The notes under the pieces are model-generated. The model had not been told where the DNA came from and searched no databases. It saw only the letters and a program-made list of their open reading frames with translations. Positions 1 through 6,602 of a stretch of 8,700 nucleotides of DNA are shown here, one piece after another. This DNA is from Hyphomicrobiales bacterium. GTDB taxonomy: Bacteria > Pseudomonadota > Alphaproteobacteria > Rhizobiales > Devosiaceae. Made by a program: the position numbers and the translations under genes. The DNA is taken from positions 1 to 8,700 of the forward strand of contig JALSJY010000234.1 in the NCBI GenBank assembly GCA_026989045.1, read 5' to 3'. The stretch's first letter is position 1. Every line of letters begins with the position of its first letter.

Positions 1-365
1 AAACTCGGCAGATGAATGCTGGTTTTTATGCCGGTAAACTTGAAAAGCATGGTGGTGTTTCGTTGTTGACTCCCCAGAAAAAAATAGACTGCCCTATCAG
101 GTTTCCATGCTACGTTGAGGCTGGCTTCGATTTATCGAAAAAAAAGAAATCATTGTCGGGTGAAGATTTGGGTATTTCACGCATGTACCCTCAGGGGTTG
201 CATAAGTTGGCTCAAGTTAGTCGATTCTGCTTGAATGATAGAGATCTGTTTCCTGGAGCCGACTATATTGCGTCGCACTTAGTAACATTGCCAACGCACC
301 AACTTGTTAGTAAGTCGATGCGTACTCACATCGTGGCTCATTTTGATGGGGATGCCTGTGATTGA
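1..365 (+). CDS. DegT/DnrJ/EryC1/StrS-type aminotransferase, C-terminal part (5' end outside window)
   Basis: The frame is open from the first bases to a TGA at 363-365, so this is the 3' end of a longer gene; the ATG at 12 is probably internal. About 120 residues are visible. The segment SRMYPQGLHKL followed by FPGADYIA and LVTLPTH is the usual C-terminal signature of PLP-dependent sugar aminotransferases of the DegT/DnrJ/EryC1/StrS family, where a Tyr-Pro turn is followed by a final helix and the 'LPTH' strand. The catalytic lysine and the PLP-binding core lie upstream and cannot be checked. Members of this family usually transfer an amino group to a nucleotide-activated keto-sugar, giving amino sugars for O-antigen or exopolysaccharide; some relatives have lost the lysine. 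The substrate cannot be read from this fragment. The stop codon overlaps the start of the next gene, which suggests one transcript and coupled translation. Confidence 0.8.
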   Translation, partial: TRQMNAGFYAGKLEKHGGVSLLTPQKKIDCPIRFPCYVEAGFDLSKKKKSLSGEDLGISRMYPQGLHKLAQVSRFCLNDRDLFPGADYIASHLVTLPTHQLVSKSMRTHIVAHFDGDACD

Positions 366-1641
366 GAGTGCGCAAACTAATCAAGTGTCACGTTTTGCCC
401 TCTATGCTGTGGCCATGTATCTGTTTGTAACACTGGGGCGTTTGCATGAGCTTTTTCCTATTTTGATGTATCTTCCTATAGGTAAAATAACGGTTCTGGC
501 AGTATTGCTGGCAGTGCTTTTTATGAAGCCAATCAAACAAAATCCAAGTATGAAGCCGCCAAGGAAAATAGTGGTATTGTGTGTTATCTATCTGCTCCTA
601 GCAATTCTGAGTGTAGCGTTGTCGGTTTATAAAGCGAGAAGCTTTGAGTTATTAACGGGCCCCCTTCTAAGTACATCGATTTTGCTTTATGCGTTGGTTA
701 AAACCACACGCGATGTTAAATCGCTCGCTTTTTATGTAAAGTGCTTTGCCTTTAGTGGAGCAGCTTTAGCCTATACAACTGTCACACTAGGGGCGACGGG
801 GAGGCTGAGCGTCGGTATGACATTTGACCCTAATGATTTGGCCATGGTGCTGGTTACAATTTTACCGCTAGTGGTTATGCTATTTGTTATGGCTCGCCCA
901 CGTTCCAAACTCCTCTATGGAGGTGTTATTGCCATTATGCTATTTGCTATTGTGTTGACTGGTTCACGGGGAGGGTTTCTTGGCCTGATCGCAGTGGCGT
1001 GTTATCTATTGTTAGTGCGCCTTCCTACTAAAATGGGAGAGAAAACACCGCGTTTTTCTTTTAAAAAAATAGTTCTCACCTTGTCAGCCGTTGCCGCCTT
1101 GGCAATGTTTTCTAGCGATGAATATTGGAATCGTATCGCAACAATTTTTAATCCGTCAGATGATTATAATGTGACCTCAGACCAAGGGCGTTTGGCGCTT
1201 TGGGGGGATGGAGTTGAGTTGATGCTTCAGTACCCCTATGGTGTTGGAGTGGGAGCATTTAGCGCGGCACAAGGCATGGTTAGTGGCGGGCGTTATCAGA
1301 CCGCTCATAACACCTTGATCCAGGTGGGGGCCGAGCTAGGCATCTTGGGTCTGTTTATATTTTTGTGGCTCTACCTTTGCTCAATTAGAATCCTTTCTGG
1401 GGCTGAAAATTATAAAGGGGAAGGGGCTTTTGAATTCAAGTATTATCTTATTGGACTTAAAGGGGCTTTTATTGGTTGCTTTGTGGCCAGTTTTTTCCTG
1501 TCGCAGGCATACTCTACTTTATTATTTTCTCTTTTTATTCTCACTCACTGTATTGCTGTTATTGCATATAGAAGTGAGCTTGATGAGCTGGAAAATGACG
1601 CAATGACAGGCGTGATAGTGTCAAGGCACAGAGATGGATGA
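346..1641 (+). CDS. O-antigen ligase / polymerase family membrane protein (Wzy/WaaL-like)
   Basis: A polytopic inner-membrane protein of about 431 residues with roughly ten or more hydrophobic segments. It carries the hallmarks of the Wzy_C / O-antigen ligase superfamily. TGSRGG lies at residues 205-210, after a hydrophobic helix. A large periplasmic loop follows, with NPSDDYN, then DQGRLALW, a GVGVGAF turn, and a conserved histidine (His321) in TAHNTLIQVGAELGILG just before the next helix. Proteins of this family either polymerise lipid-linked repeat units or ligate a glycan to lipid A core or another acceptor; sequence alone rarely separates the two. Next to a flippase, a polymerase role is slightly favoured. 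The frame is open back to a TTG at 304, but ATG 346 or ATG 352 (tandem) is the likelier start. Neither has a strong ribosome site, and both overlap the end of the aminotransferase, so translation may depend on coupling. Confidence 0.87.
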   Translation: MGMPVIESAQTNQVSRFALYAVAMYLFVTLGRLHELFPILMYLPIGKITVLAVLLAVLFMKPIKQNPSMKPPRKIVVLCVIYLLLAILSVALSVYKARSFELLTGPLLSTSILLYALVKTTRDVKSLAFYVKCFAFSGAALAYTTVTLGATGRLSVGMTFDPNDLAMVLVTILPLVVMLFVMARPRSKLLYGGVIAIMLFAIVLTGSRGGFLGLIAVACYLLLVRLPTKMGEKTPRFSFKKIVLTLSAVAALAMFSSDEYWNRIATIFNPSDDYNVTSDQGRLALWGDGVELMLQYPYGVGVGAFSAAQGMVSGGRYQTAHNTLIQVGAELGILGLFIFLWLYLCSIRILSGAENYKGEGAFEFKYYLIGLKGAFIGCFVASFFLSQAYSTLLFSLFILTHCIAVIAYRSELDELENDAMTGVIVSRHRDG

Positions 1642-1647
1642 ATTCGT

Positions 1648-1656
1648 AAAGGTAGG
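1648..1656 (+). promoter_or_regulatory. Ribosome binding site for the flippase GTG start
   Basis: AAAGGTAGG sits six bases before the GTG at 1663. It is a good Shine-Dalgarno-like site at a suitable distance and supports the non-ATG start. The 21-base gap after the preceding stop codon contains this site and little else, as expected inside an operon. Confidence 0.6.
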
Positions 1657-1662
1657 TTTTCT

Positions 1663-3135
1663 GTGAGCAGCTCCGGTCAGGTATTGAAAAATTTGGTATC
1701 GCACTCAGTAATATATTGGTTTGCGATAATGCTTTCGAAAATGATTGGTTTTTTGTTGATTCCACTCTACACGCGCCATTTGGAGCCTGTAGACTATGGC
1801 TCGTTAGAGCTGTTGGCACTGACGGTTGATGTTATTTCTCTGGTGCTTGGTCTTCAGCTTGTATACGCAGTAGCTAAGTTTCATGGTACTGCAAAAACTC
1901 CGGAAGCAAAGCGCCGGGTGATAAGTACTGCGATTATTATTGTTAGTGTGCTCGCGACTTCTTTCTATGTTGGCTTGAGTTTTTTTGCCGATAATGTCTC
2001 CTTGTTTGTTTTTGGTAGTATAGAGTTTTCCTATCACTTTCAGGTGATTTTTATTGCTTCTATTTTTGGTGTGATTAATCAGATTCCGTTGTTGTACCTT
2101 CGAATGCAGGACAGAAGTAAACTGTTTGTGGTCATCACTCTAGCACAGGTGCTGTTGACGGTTAGTCTTACCGTTTGGATGGTCGTATTTCTCGAAATGT
2201 CTGTGTTTGGTGTGGTGTTGGCCAATGCCATTGTGTCAGGGCTTATCTGTGTGGCTCTATTATATTCGACGATGAAATCGGTTGGCATAAAATATGATGC
2301 TGTTGTTGCGAAAAAAATGTTTGTGTACAGTGTGCCATTGATTCCTGGAGTGGTAGGACTGTTTATCCTGCATTCATCGGATCGATTTTTCCTGAATGAA
2401 CTAGCAACCCTGGAAGAGGTTGGGCTATATGCCATAGGTTATAAATTCGGCATTATAATCAGTGCCCTACTGACGGGGCCATTTGCGCTGGTTTGGAGCG
2501 CCAAAATGTTTGAAGTGTATCAACATCCAGATAGGGATGATGTTTTAAATAAGGTTTTTTTGGGGTTTGGCATTATACTTGTATTTTGTGCTCTGTGGCT
2601 GTCAGTGTTTATAGAAGAGGTGTTGCAGCTGATGACAACCCCTCAGTATTATTCGGCGGCAGCTGTCGTTCCTGTTGTTGCGTTCGCTTACGTGATGCAT
2701 GGTTTGGCAAGTGTTTTGGCAACACCACTTTATGCGGAAAAGAAAACAAAGGCACTTGGGTATATTCATATGTCAGCAGCAGTTGTCTGCCTTGTTCTCA
2801 ATTACATTCTTATTCAATTATATGGAATTATGGGTGCTGCTGTCGCAACACTCCTCTCTTTTTTATACATATTTATTGTGACATTCGTGGTCTCTCAGCG
2901 GTTTTCTACAGTTCGTTGGAATTGGCTTGATATCGTTAAGCTGGTTCTTATTGCGGTAGTATTTGCCAGGCTGGAACAATTAATTTCATTTGATTTACTG
3001 TTATTAAACCTACTTTTCAAGAGTGCTTTGATGGTGTTTTTTCTATTGGCACTGGTTGTGGCGGGTGTTGTAAAAAGAGATGAGGCTAGATTGCTCATCG
3101 CACTGATTCAGCAGCGCAGGTTGAAAAAAACGTAA
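1663..3135 (+). CDS. Oligosaccharide flippase, Wzx-like (MOP superfamily)
   Basis: A 490-residue, highly hydrophobic protein with about 12-14 predicted membrane segments, the normal size and shape for polysaccharide transporters of the MOP/MATE superfamily. The N-terminus is typical: a first helix followed by FLLIPLYTRHLEPVDYG (residues 30-46), matching the family's 'iPl.tr.l.p.dyG' pattern. A second half repeats the layout, with SVPLIPGVVGLFILHSSDRFFLNEL in the middle, as in Wzx proteins where the fold is duplicated (the FLNEL stretch is family-typical). It would move undecaprenyl-pyrophosphate-linked repeat units from the cytoplasmic to the periplasmic face of the inner membrane. Its position directly after the Wzy/WaaL-like gene fits a Wzx/Wzy-dependent pathway. 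The start is a GTG with a good ribosome site upstream. The C-terminus ends in a short basic tail (QQRRLKKT), probably cytoplasmic. Confidence 0.88.
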   Translation: MSSSGQVLKNLVSHSVIYWFAIMLSKMIGFLLIPLYTRHLEPVDYGSLELLALTVDVISLVLGLQLVYAVAKFHGTAKTPEAKRRVISTAIIIVSVLATSFYVGLSFFADNVSLFVFGSIEFSYHFQVIFIASIFGVINQIPLLYLRMQDRSKLFVVITLAQVLLTVSLTVWMVVFLEMSVFGVVLANAIVSGLICVALLYSTMKSVGIKYDAVVAKKMFVYSVPLIPGVVGLFILHSSDRFFLNELATLEEVGLYAIGYKFGIIISALLTGPFALVWSAKMFEVYQHPDRDDVLNKVFLGFGIILVFCALWLSVFIEEVLQLMTTPQYYSAAAVVPVVAFAYVMHGLASVLATPLYAEKKTKALGYIHMSAAVVCLVLNYILIQLYGIMGAAVATLLSFLYIFIVTFVVSQRFSTVRWNWLDIVKLVLIAVVFARLEQLISFDLLLLNLLFKSALMVFFLLALVVAGVVKRDEARLLIALIQQRRLKKT

Positions 3136-3204
3136 CTCTTTGGTTTTCGCTTGGCCAGGTCAGTCTAACATATGCTACCTATTTTAATGGATATTGGATA
3201 AGTA

Positions 3205-4335
3205 ATGAACTTGGATGCGAACAACAAAATCTCAATTATGGAGGTTATTTATGCATTTGATCTCGGGGGTTCGGAGCAGCTCTCCGCAACTATTGCTAAA
3301 AAGTTGCGTGAGAGAGGCTTTCCTATATCAGTGTGCTCATTAACCGGCCCTGGTGGGCCAGTTCGAGATCAGTTGGAGGTAAATGGTATTCCCTGTTTTT
3401 CCGCGGGCATGGGTCATGTATCACGATTTCGTTTTCAATATGCGCTTTATAAAATCTTTCTCAGCGAAAAGCCAGACGTTATTCATGTTCACCATGCGCC
3501 TCTCTTTATTCAAGCTTATCTACCGGCTAAACTTGCTGGAATTAAGAGGATCATTTTAACAGAACACTCTAATCACCAAACAAAAGATGAGTCACGATTA
3601 AAAAAACTATCCCGATTTTTCAGTAAACGTGCGGATATGGTAACGACTATTCACGATGGTTTACGTGCGTTTTTTATAAACGACCTTGGCGTTTCTAAAG
3701 AAAAAATAGTGACGATACCCAATGGGATTGATACTAGCAAGTTTTCACCTATCACGGGGGGCAGAAAAGCAATCGAAGGTGTATACATGAGTAGCGGTAA
3801 GTTTGTTATTTCGTGTATTGGCCGCTTAGTGCCTGAAAAAGATCATGAGAACCTCCTCAATGCAATAAAGCAGGTAGTTGATAATGGTACATTCGACTTT
3901 GAAGTGCTCATTGTTGGTGATGGCCCACGTTTTGATGAGTTACGCGACTGCATCGATAAATTAAATATATCAACGTATGTGAAAATGCTAGGGGCACGGA
4001 ATGACATCATTGATATTCTCAGGAGGAGTGATGTTGTTGTTCTTTCTTCAAAGACTGAAGGCTTGCCTATGGTGCTTCTTGAAGCGATGGGAGCAGGGGT
4101 GCCGTGTATTGCCACGGCTGTAGGCGGCATTCCCCAGCTCCTTGGCAATGGAGCTGGTACGGTCGTCCCGCCGCAAGATAGTGAGCTCCTTGCCAACGCT
4201 ATAATAAGTGCGCATAAAAATCGCGATGAATTAAGAGCGATGGGGGAGCGTGCGCGACAACGGGTTGTTGATGATTATGACATTGATCGTGTTGTAGATC
4301 GTTATGTGGCTATATTTATCCGTCTAGATAAATAG
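3205..4335 (+). CDS. GT4-family glycosyltransferase (GT-B fold)
   Basis: A 376-residue protein of normal length for GT4 retaining glycosyltransferases. The N-terminal domain starts with the first beta strand (ISIMEVIYAF) and the glycine loop GGSE at residues 21-24, followed by DVIHVHHAP and a TEHS segment. The hinge region contains IPNGID. The C-terminal nucleotide-sugar-binding domain has GRLVPEK (206-212), where Arg207 and Lys212 are the expected phosphate-contacting residues. It then has the EX7E motif, Glu285 to Glu293, in EGLPMVLLE, followed by GVPCIAT and GGIPQLL. It probably adds one sugar to the lipid-linked repeat unit on the cytoplasmic face; donor and acceptor cannot be read from sequence. 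ATG 3205 is chosen because the first strand needs residues before Met12; the ribosome site is weak (GGATAA). It is 69 bases downstream of the flippase with no evident terminator between them, so it is likely co-transcribed. Confidence 0.9.
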   Translation: MNLDANNKISIMEVIYAFDLGGSEQLSATIAKKLRERGFPISVCSLTGPGGPVRDQLEVNGIPCFSAGMGHVSRFRFQYALYKIFLSEKPDVIHVHHAPLFIQAYLPAKLAGIKRIILTEHSNHQTKDESRLKKLSRFFSKRADMVTTIHDGLRAFFINDLGVSKEKIVTIPNGIDTSKFSPITGGRKAIEGVYMSSGKFVISCIGRLVPEKDHENLLNAIKQVVDNGTFDFEVLIVGDGPRFDELRDCIDKLNISTYVKMLGARNDIIDILRRSDVVVLSSKTEGLPMVLLEAMGAGVPCIATAVGGIPQLLGNGAGTVVPPQDSELLANAIISAHKNRDELRAMGERARQRVVDDYDIDRVVDRYVAIFIRLDK

Positions 4336-4487
4336 ATTGCACTAAATTTGATCTGGCAAGACTTTTCCGAACAAAAAATCACGCCATTTTTCGGTTCTCT
4401 TTCTCATAGCTTCAATTTTCCCCCAAGAAAACCATGTTTGTGGATCTGGAAAATAAGTTTATGAAACATAACGAATAACCCCGCCAT
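4336..4487 (+). other. Intergenic region between glycosyltransferase and acyl-modification cassette
   Basis: 152 bases without a supported gene. It is A/T-rich with a weak stem-loop near its start (4367-4394). GATCTGG occurs twice (4350-4356 and 4443-4449). There is no convincing promoter; TTATGA and CATAAC are poor -10 candidates without a properly spaced -35. This is the largest gap between genes in the first 6.3 kb and marks the change to the more AT-rich acyltransferase genes. Confidence 0.5.
4367..4394 (+). terminator. Possible weak terminator after the glycosyltransferase
   Basis: CCGAA(C)AAA at 4367-4375 can pair with TTTTTCGG at 4387-4394: eight base pairs with one bulged C and an 11-base loop, followed by the T-rich stretch TTCTCTTTCT. 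The stem is mostly A-T pairs and the T-run is interrupted, so termination would be partial at best. Confidence 0.25.
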
Positions 4488-5228
4488 ATGAAAACTATAG
4501 TTATCATTTATCTTCTGCTCATTCACATTTTTGTAGGAATCACTATTGTGAAAACAGATATTATTTCTCGCTTTCAAGCCAAATTAGGATATGAAGTAAC
4601 AAGTGATGAAATAACTCCCCATTATTATACGATGTTAGCCTTTCACAAAAGAGTTGATAAAAACATACCAGAAAAATCATTGGTTTTTATCGGAGATAGC
4701 ATTACTCAAGGCCTTGCTGTCATAGCTGTATCTCCACAATCCATCAATTATGGAATCGGTCAAGATACAACTGTTGGCGTATTAAAAAGGATGCCATTGT
4801 ATCGCTCTATTCTAGAGTCGAAGGCGGTAGTTATTGCGGTAGGTATTAACGATTTGAAGAGAAGAAGTAATGCTGAAATAGTAAAGAACTATCGGAGTAT
4901 AGTAAACTTGGTTCCAAGAAACATACCAGTACTATTTAGCGCAGTTCTCCCGGTGGATGAAGTGGCTAGTGGCAAAGTTGGATTCAATGAAAGAATAAGA
5001 AAGCTAAATGACAGCCTGAGTGATATATGCAAAAAGAGCCGAAGATTGTATTTCTTGAATATTTCTAAGTTTGTTGTCAACTCTAATGGGAATCTTTCAG
5101 CTGATTATCATATTGGTGATGGCGTGCACCTCAATCGCTTAGGAAATGAAATCTGGATTGCCGAATTAAAAGAATATATTCAGGTAATGGCTAGAAATAA
5201 TAAAGGACAGCAAAACAGTGGACTTTAA
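4488..5228 (+). CDS. Membrane-anchored SGNH/GDSL hydrolase-fold protein
   Basis: A 246-residue protein with an N-terminal hydrophobic segment (about residues 4-21) that looks like a signal anchor, placing the rest in the periplasm. The SGNH blocks are all present. Block I is GDSIT with the nucleophile Ser71. Block II is NYGIGQDTT with oxyanion-hole glycines near 89-91. Block III is GIND with Asn121. Block V is DGVH with Asp211 and His214. The family includes lipases, esterases and acyltransferases. Given the overlapping acyltransferase-3 gene, the likely role is to pass an acyl group to the glycan, or to remove it, in the periplasm. This resembles OafB-type proteins, where an SGNH domain is fused to an acyltransferase-3 domain. 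ATG 4488 is the first start after an in-frame TAA at 4476 and has no Shine-Dalgarno-like sequence (AATAACCCCGCCAT before it), but the signal anchor supports it. Confidence 0.87.
   Translation: MKTIVIIYLLLIHIFVGITIVKTDIISRFQAKLGYEVTSDEITPHYYTMLAFHKRVDKNIPEKSLVFIGDSITQGLAVIAVSPQSINYGIGQDTTVGVLKRMPLYRSILESKAVVIAVGINDLKRRSNAEIVKNYRSIVNLVPRNIPVLFSAVLPVDEVASGKVGFNERIRKLNDSLSDICKKSRRLYFLNISKFVVNSNGNLSADYHIGDGVHLNRLGNEIWIAELKEYIQVMARNNKGQQNSGL
5202..5207 (+). promoter_or_regulatory. Ribosome binding site for the acyltransferase GTG start
   Basis: AAAGGA lies ten bases before the GTG at 5218, inside the end of the SGNH gene. It supports the GTG start and an 11-base gene overlap, a layout typical of translational coupling. 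Confidence 0.55.
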
Positions 5229-6342
5229 AACAAAAAAGTCAGGTGACTACATTGACCAGTTAACTTGGCTGAGGGGTATTGCTGCATTTTTTGTGATAGT
5301 TTCACATACAATACGTGCAACAGAGGTTAAATATAGCTCACATGATGAAATAAGCAGCTTTTTTTTTATGTCTTTATTTGATTTGGGAAGCTTTGGGGTA
5401 GTGCTTTTCTTTGTGCTGAGTGGATGTACATTGTATATAAGCAATTCAGATAAAATGGGACGGAAGGGCATTATAATTTTTTATATAAAGCGATTTTTTA
5501 GAATATGGCCAGCATTTGCTGTCTCCTTGGTTCCATATATTGGTATTGGTTTTATTTTTTCTGTTTTGTATATTGAAGCACAAGGTCATTGGGTCGAAAA
5601 ACAGTTTCTATCTCAATACTCAATTTATGATTTATTTTCATACTTATCTTTTACATTCAATATTACTGGGCCAGGAGGGCTATTTAATAATGCCTATTGG
5701 AGTTTGCCTGTCGAATTTCAATATTATATTATTTTTCCTATTATAGTTGCCTCACTTAGATATGGTGTGTTTGGGCCAATAATTTTAGGAGTATCACTAT
5801 ATCTACTCCCTAAACTTGATTTTTTTTATTTTGATAACAACATTGTATTTACATTAGCCTTTAGTTTCTGTGGTGGCGTTTTAGTTGGGTACATATACAA
5901 AAAAACAGAATTCCGTATAAAATCCTTTGTTGGGGTTGTTATATTGGCCGTTCTTGTAAGCCTTGCTGTAGCTATAGCTCGCTCCTATATTGTCCTTCCT
6001 GATATTCCTGTAGTATCCGGAAAATGGAATTGGTATGGGGGCATTGCAATAATTACGGTATTTGTGTCTCTGGTTACAAAAATACGCCTCTACAACAGAG
6101 TTGAGATATTTCTTAAGCACTATGGGACCATTTCGTACGGCACCTACTTGTATCATAATATTTTTGTAGCAATCGCCGTCTTATTTATCATTCATTTCGA
6201 AATATACGACAGTAGTTTAAGATTGTTTATTACATTCGTTTTCACGTTAATTGCAAGTTACTTATTTGCAGCTGCATCATATAGATATATTGAAAAACCA
6301 TCTATTGCATTTGGCAGAAGTATCATAAACAAATATTTCTAG
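5218..6342 (+). CDS. Acyltransferase-3 family membrane protein (probable polysaccharide O-acyltransferase)
   Basis: A 374-residue integral membrane protein with about ten hydrophobic segments, the usual length for a stand-alone acyltransferase-3 protein. Family marks: YIDQLTWLRGIAA at 11-23 with Arg19, then His30 at the end of the first helix (the likely catalytic residue). FFVLSG follows at 64-69, then the basic KRFFRIWP at 91-98, and WSLPVEFQYY at 161-170. Related proteins (OafA, OafB, WecH, NodX) move acetyl or other acyl groups from cytoplasmic acyl-CoA across the membrane to sugars. Here the target is probably the glycan made by this locus, with the adjoining SGNH protein as the periplasmic partner. 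The GTG start overlaps the SGNH gene. By hand count the coding sequence is AT-rich: 21 G/C of 60 at 5641-5700 and 17 of 60 at 5821-5880, against 36 of 60 at 4141-4200 in the glycosyltransferase. This suggests separate ancestry. Confidence 0.9.
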   Translation: MDFKTKKSGDYIDQLTWLRGIAAFFVIVSHTIRATEVKYSSHDEISSFFFMSLFDLGSFGVVLFFVLSGCTLYISNSDKMGRKGIIIFYIKRFFRIWPAFAVSLVPYIGIGFIFSVLYIEAQGHWVEKQFLSQYSIYDLFSYLSFTFNITGPGGLFNNAYWSLPVEFQYYIIFPIIVASLRYGVFGPIILGVSLYLLPKLDFFYFDNNIVFTLAFSFCGGVLVGYIYKKTEFRIKSFVGVVILAVLVSLAVAIARSYIVLPDIPVVSGKWNWYGGIAIITVFVSLVTKIRLYNRVEIFLKHYGTISYGTYLYHNIFVAIAVLFIIHFEIYDSSLRLFITFVFTLIASYLFAAASYRYIEKPSIAFGRSIINKYF

Positions 6343-6399
6343 CTGCAAACTGGTGTTCGACGGTGATTTTCTTGCAGAGGGCTTTCACCTCATGAGTTC

Positions 6400-6416
6400 A
6401 CGCCCATGCTGGGCGT
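6400..6416. repeat. Perfect short hairpin, repeat unit A
   Basis: ACGCCCA-TGC-TGGGCGT forms a 7-bp G/C-rich stem with a 3-base loop. It is followed by ACACAAGGGC. The sequence GGCGTACA at its right edge (6412-6419) recurs at 6569-6576 next to the second hairpin. No T-run follows, so it is more like an intergenic palindromic repeat than a terminator. Confidence 0.55.
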
Positions 6417-6452
6417 ACACAAGGGCTTAAGCACCGCGCTAATATGCGCTTT

Positions 6453-6481
6453 GTCTGCCTTACTCTAAGATAAAGTCAGAC
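6453..6481. repeat. Imperfect stem-loop
   Basis: GTCTGCCTT (6453-6461) pairs with AAGTCAGAC (6473-6481): eight pairs with one C/T mismatch and an 11-base loop. There is no following T-run. It could be an RNA structure or a protein-binding palindrome; function unknown. Confidence 0.35.
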
Positions 6482-6539
6482 GTTTCGCCTGTACGATCAC
6501 GACAAATCAATATCGGTATCTGCTTGGAAGATAAACCAC

Positions 6540-6580
6540 GCTTTGAGACTGCGCTGCCCCGCTTGCGAGGCGTACAAAGC
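6540..6580. repeat. Two-tier hairpin, repeat unit B
   Basis: GCTTTG (6540-6545) and CAAAGC (6575-6580) are perfect inverted arms. Inside them GCCCCGC (6556-6562) and GCGAGGC (6565-6571) form a second stem with one C/A mismatch. The right side carries GGCGTACA as in unit A, 157 bases away on the same strand. Confidence 0.4.
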
Positions 6581-6602
6581 ACACATATATGGGTGGAAAA
6601 GT

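Larger units (their letters stand above)
6343..6602 (+). other. Non-coding spacer rich in inverted repeats
   Basis: 260 bases with no supported reading frame. It contains a 7-bp perfect palindromic hairpin (6400-6416), a GCTTAAGC palindrome (6425-6432), GCGC/GCGC around a 6-base loop (6436-6449), a longer imperfect hairpin (6453-6481), a two-tier hairpin (6540-6580), and CTGCAA/TTGCAG arms (6343-6348 and 6372-6377). None is followed by a clear T-run, so no standard terminator is evident. A weak promoter-like pair TTGCGA-N17-TATATG (6563-6591) would start transcription almost at the next ATG and is not called. The spacer separates the acyltransferase from a gene of quite different type, so it may carry a transcript end and a new promoter. 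Confidence 0.55.

Noticed and set aside
12..365. ATG at 12 as the true start of a 117-residue protein
   Set aside because: The frame is open to the window edge, and the product matches only the C-terminal part of a much longer aminotransferase family.
2079..2435. Reverse-strand open frame of 118 codons
   Set aside because: It is antisense to the flippase; its low-complexity Thr/Ser-rich product is what results from reading hydrophobic codons backwards.
3843..4196. Reverse-strand open frame of 117 codons
   Set aside because: It lies wholly inside the glycosyltransferase gene, opposite its best conserved motifs, and the translation has no recognisable family features.
6400..6416. Rho-independent terminator at hairpin A
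   Set aside because: The stem is good, but the following bases (ACACAAGGGC) have no T-run on the + strand, and there is no gene on the opposite strand ending here.
6563..6591. Sigma-70-like promoter TTGCGA-N17-TATATG
   Set aside because: Each box matches only four of six consensus bases, and the start would lie only a few bases from the ATG, leaving almost no leader.
6343..6602. Integron attC site
   Set aside because: I looked for the conserved GTTRRRY / RYYYAAC core pair and did not find it, despite the hairpin content.
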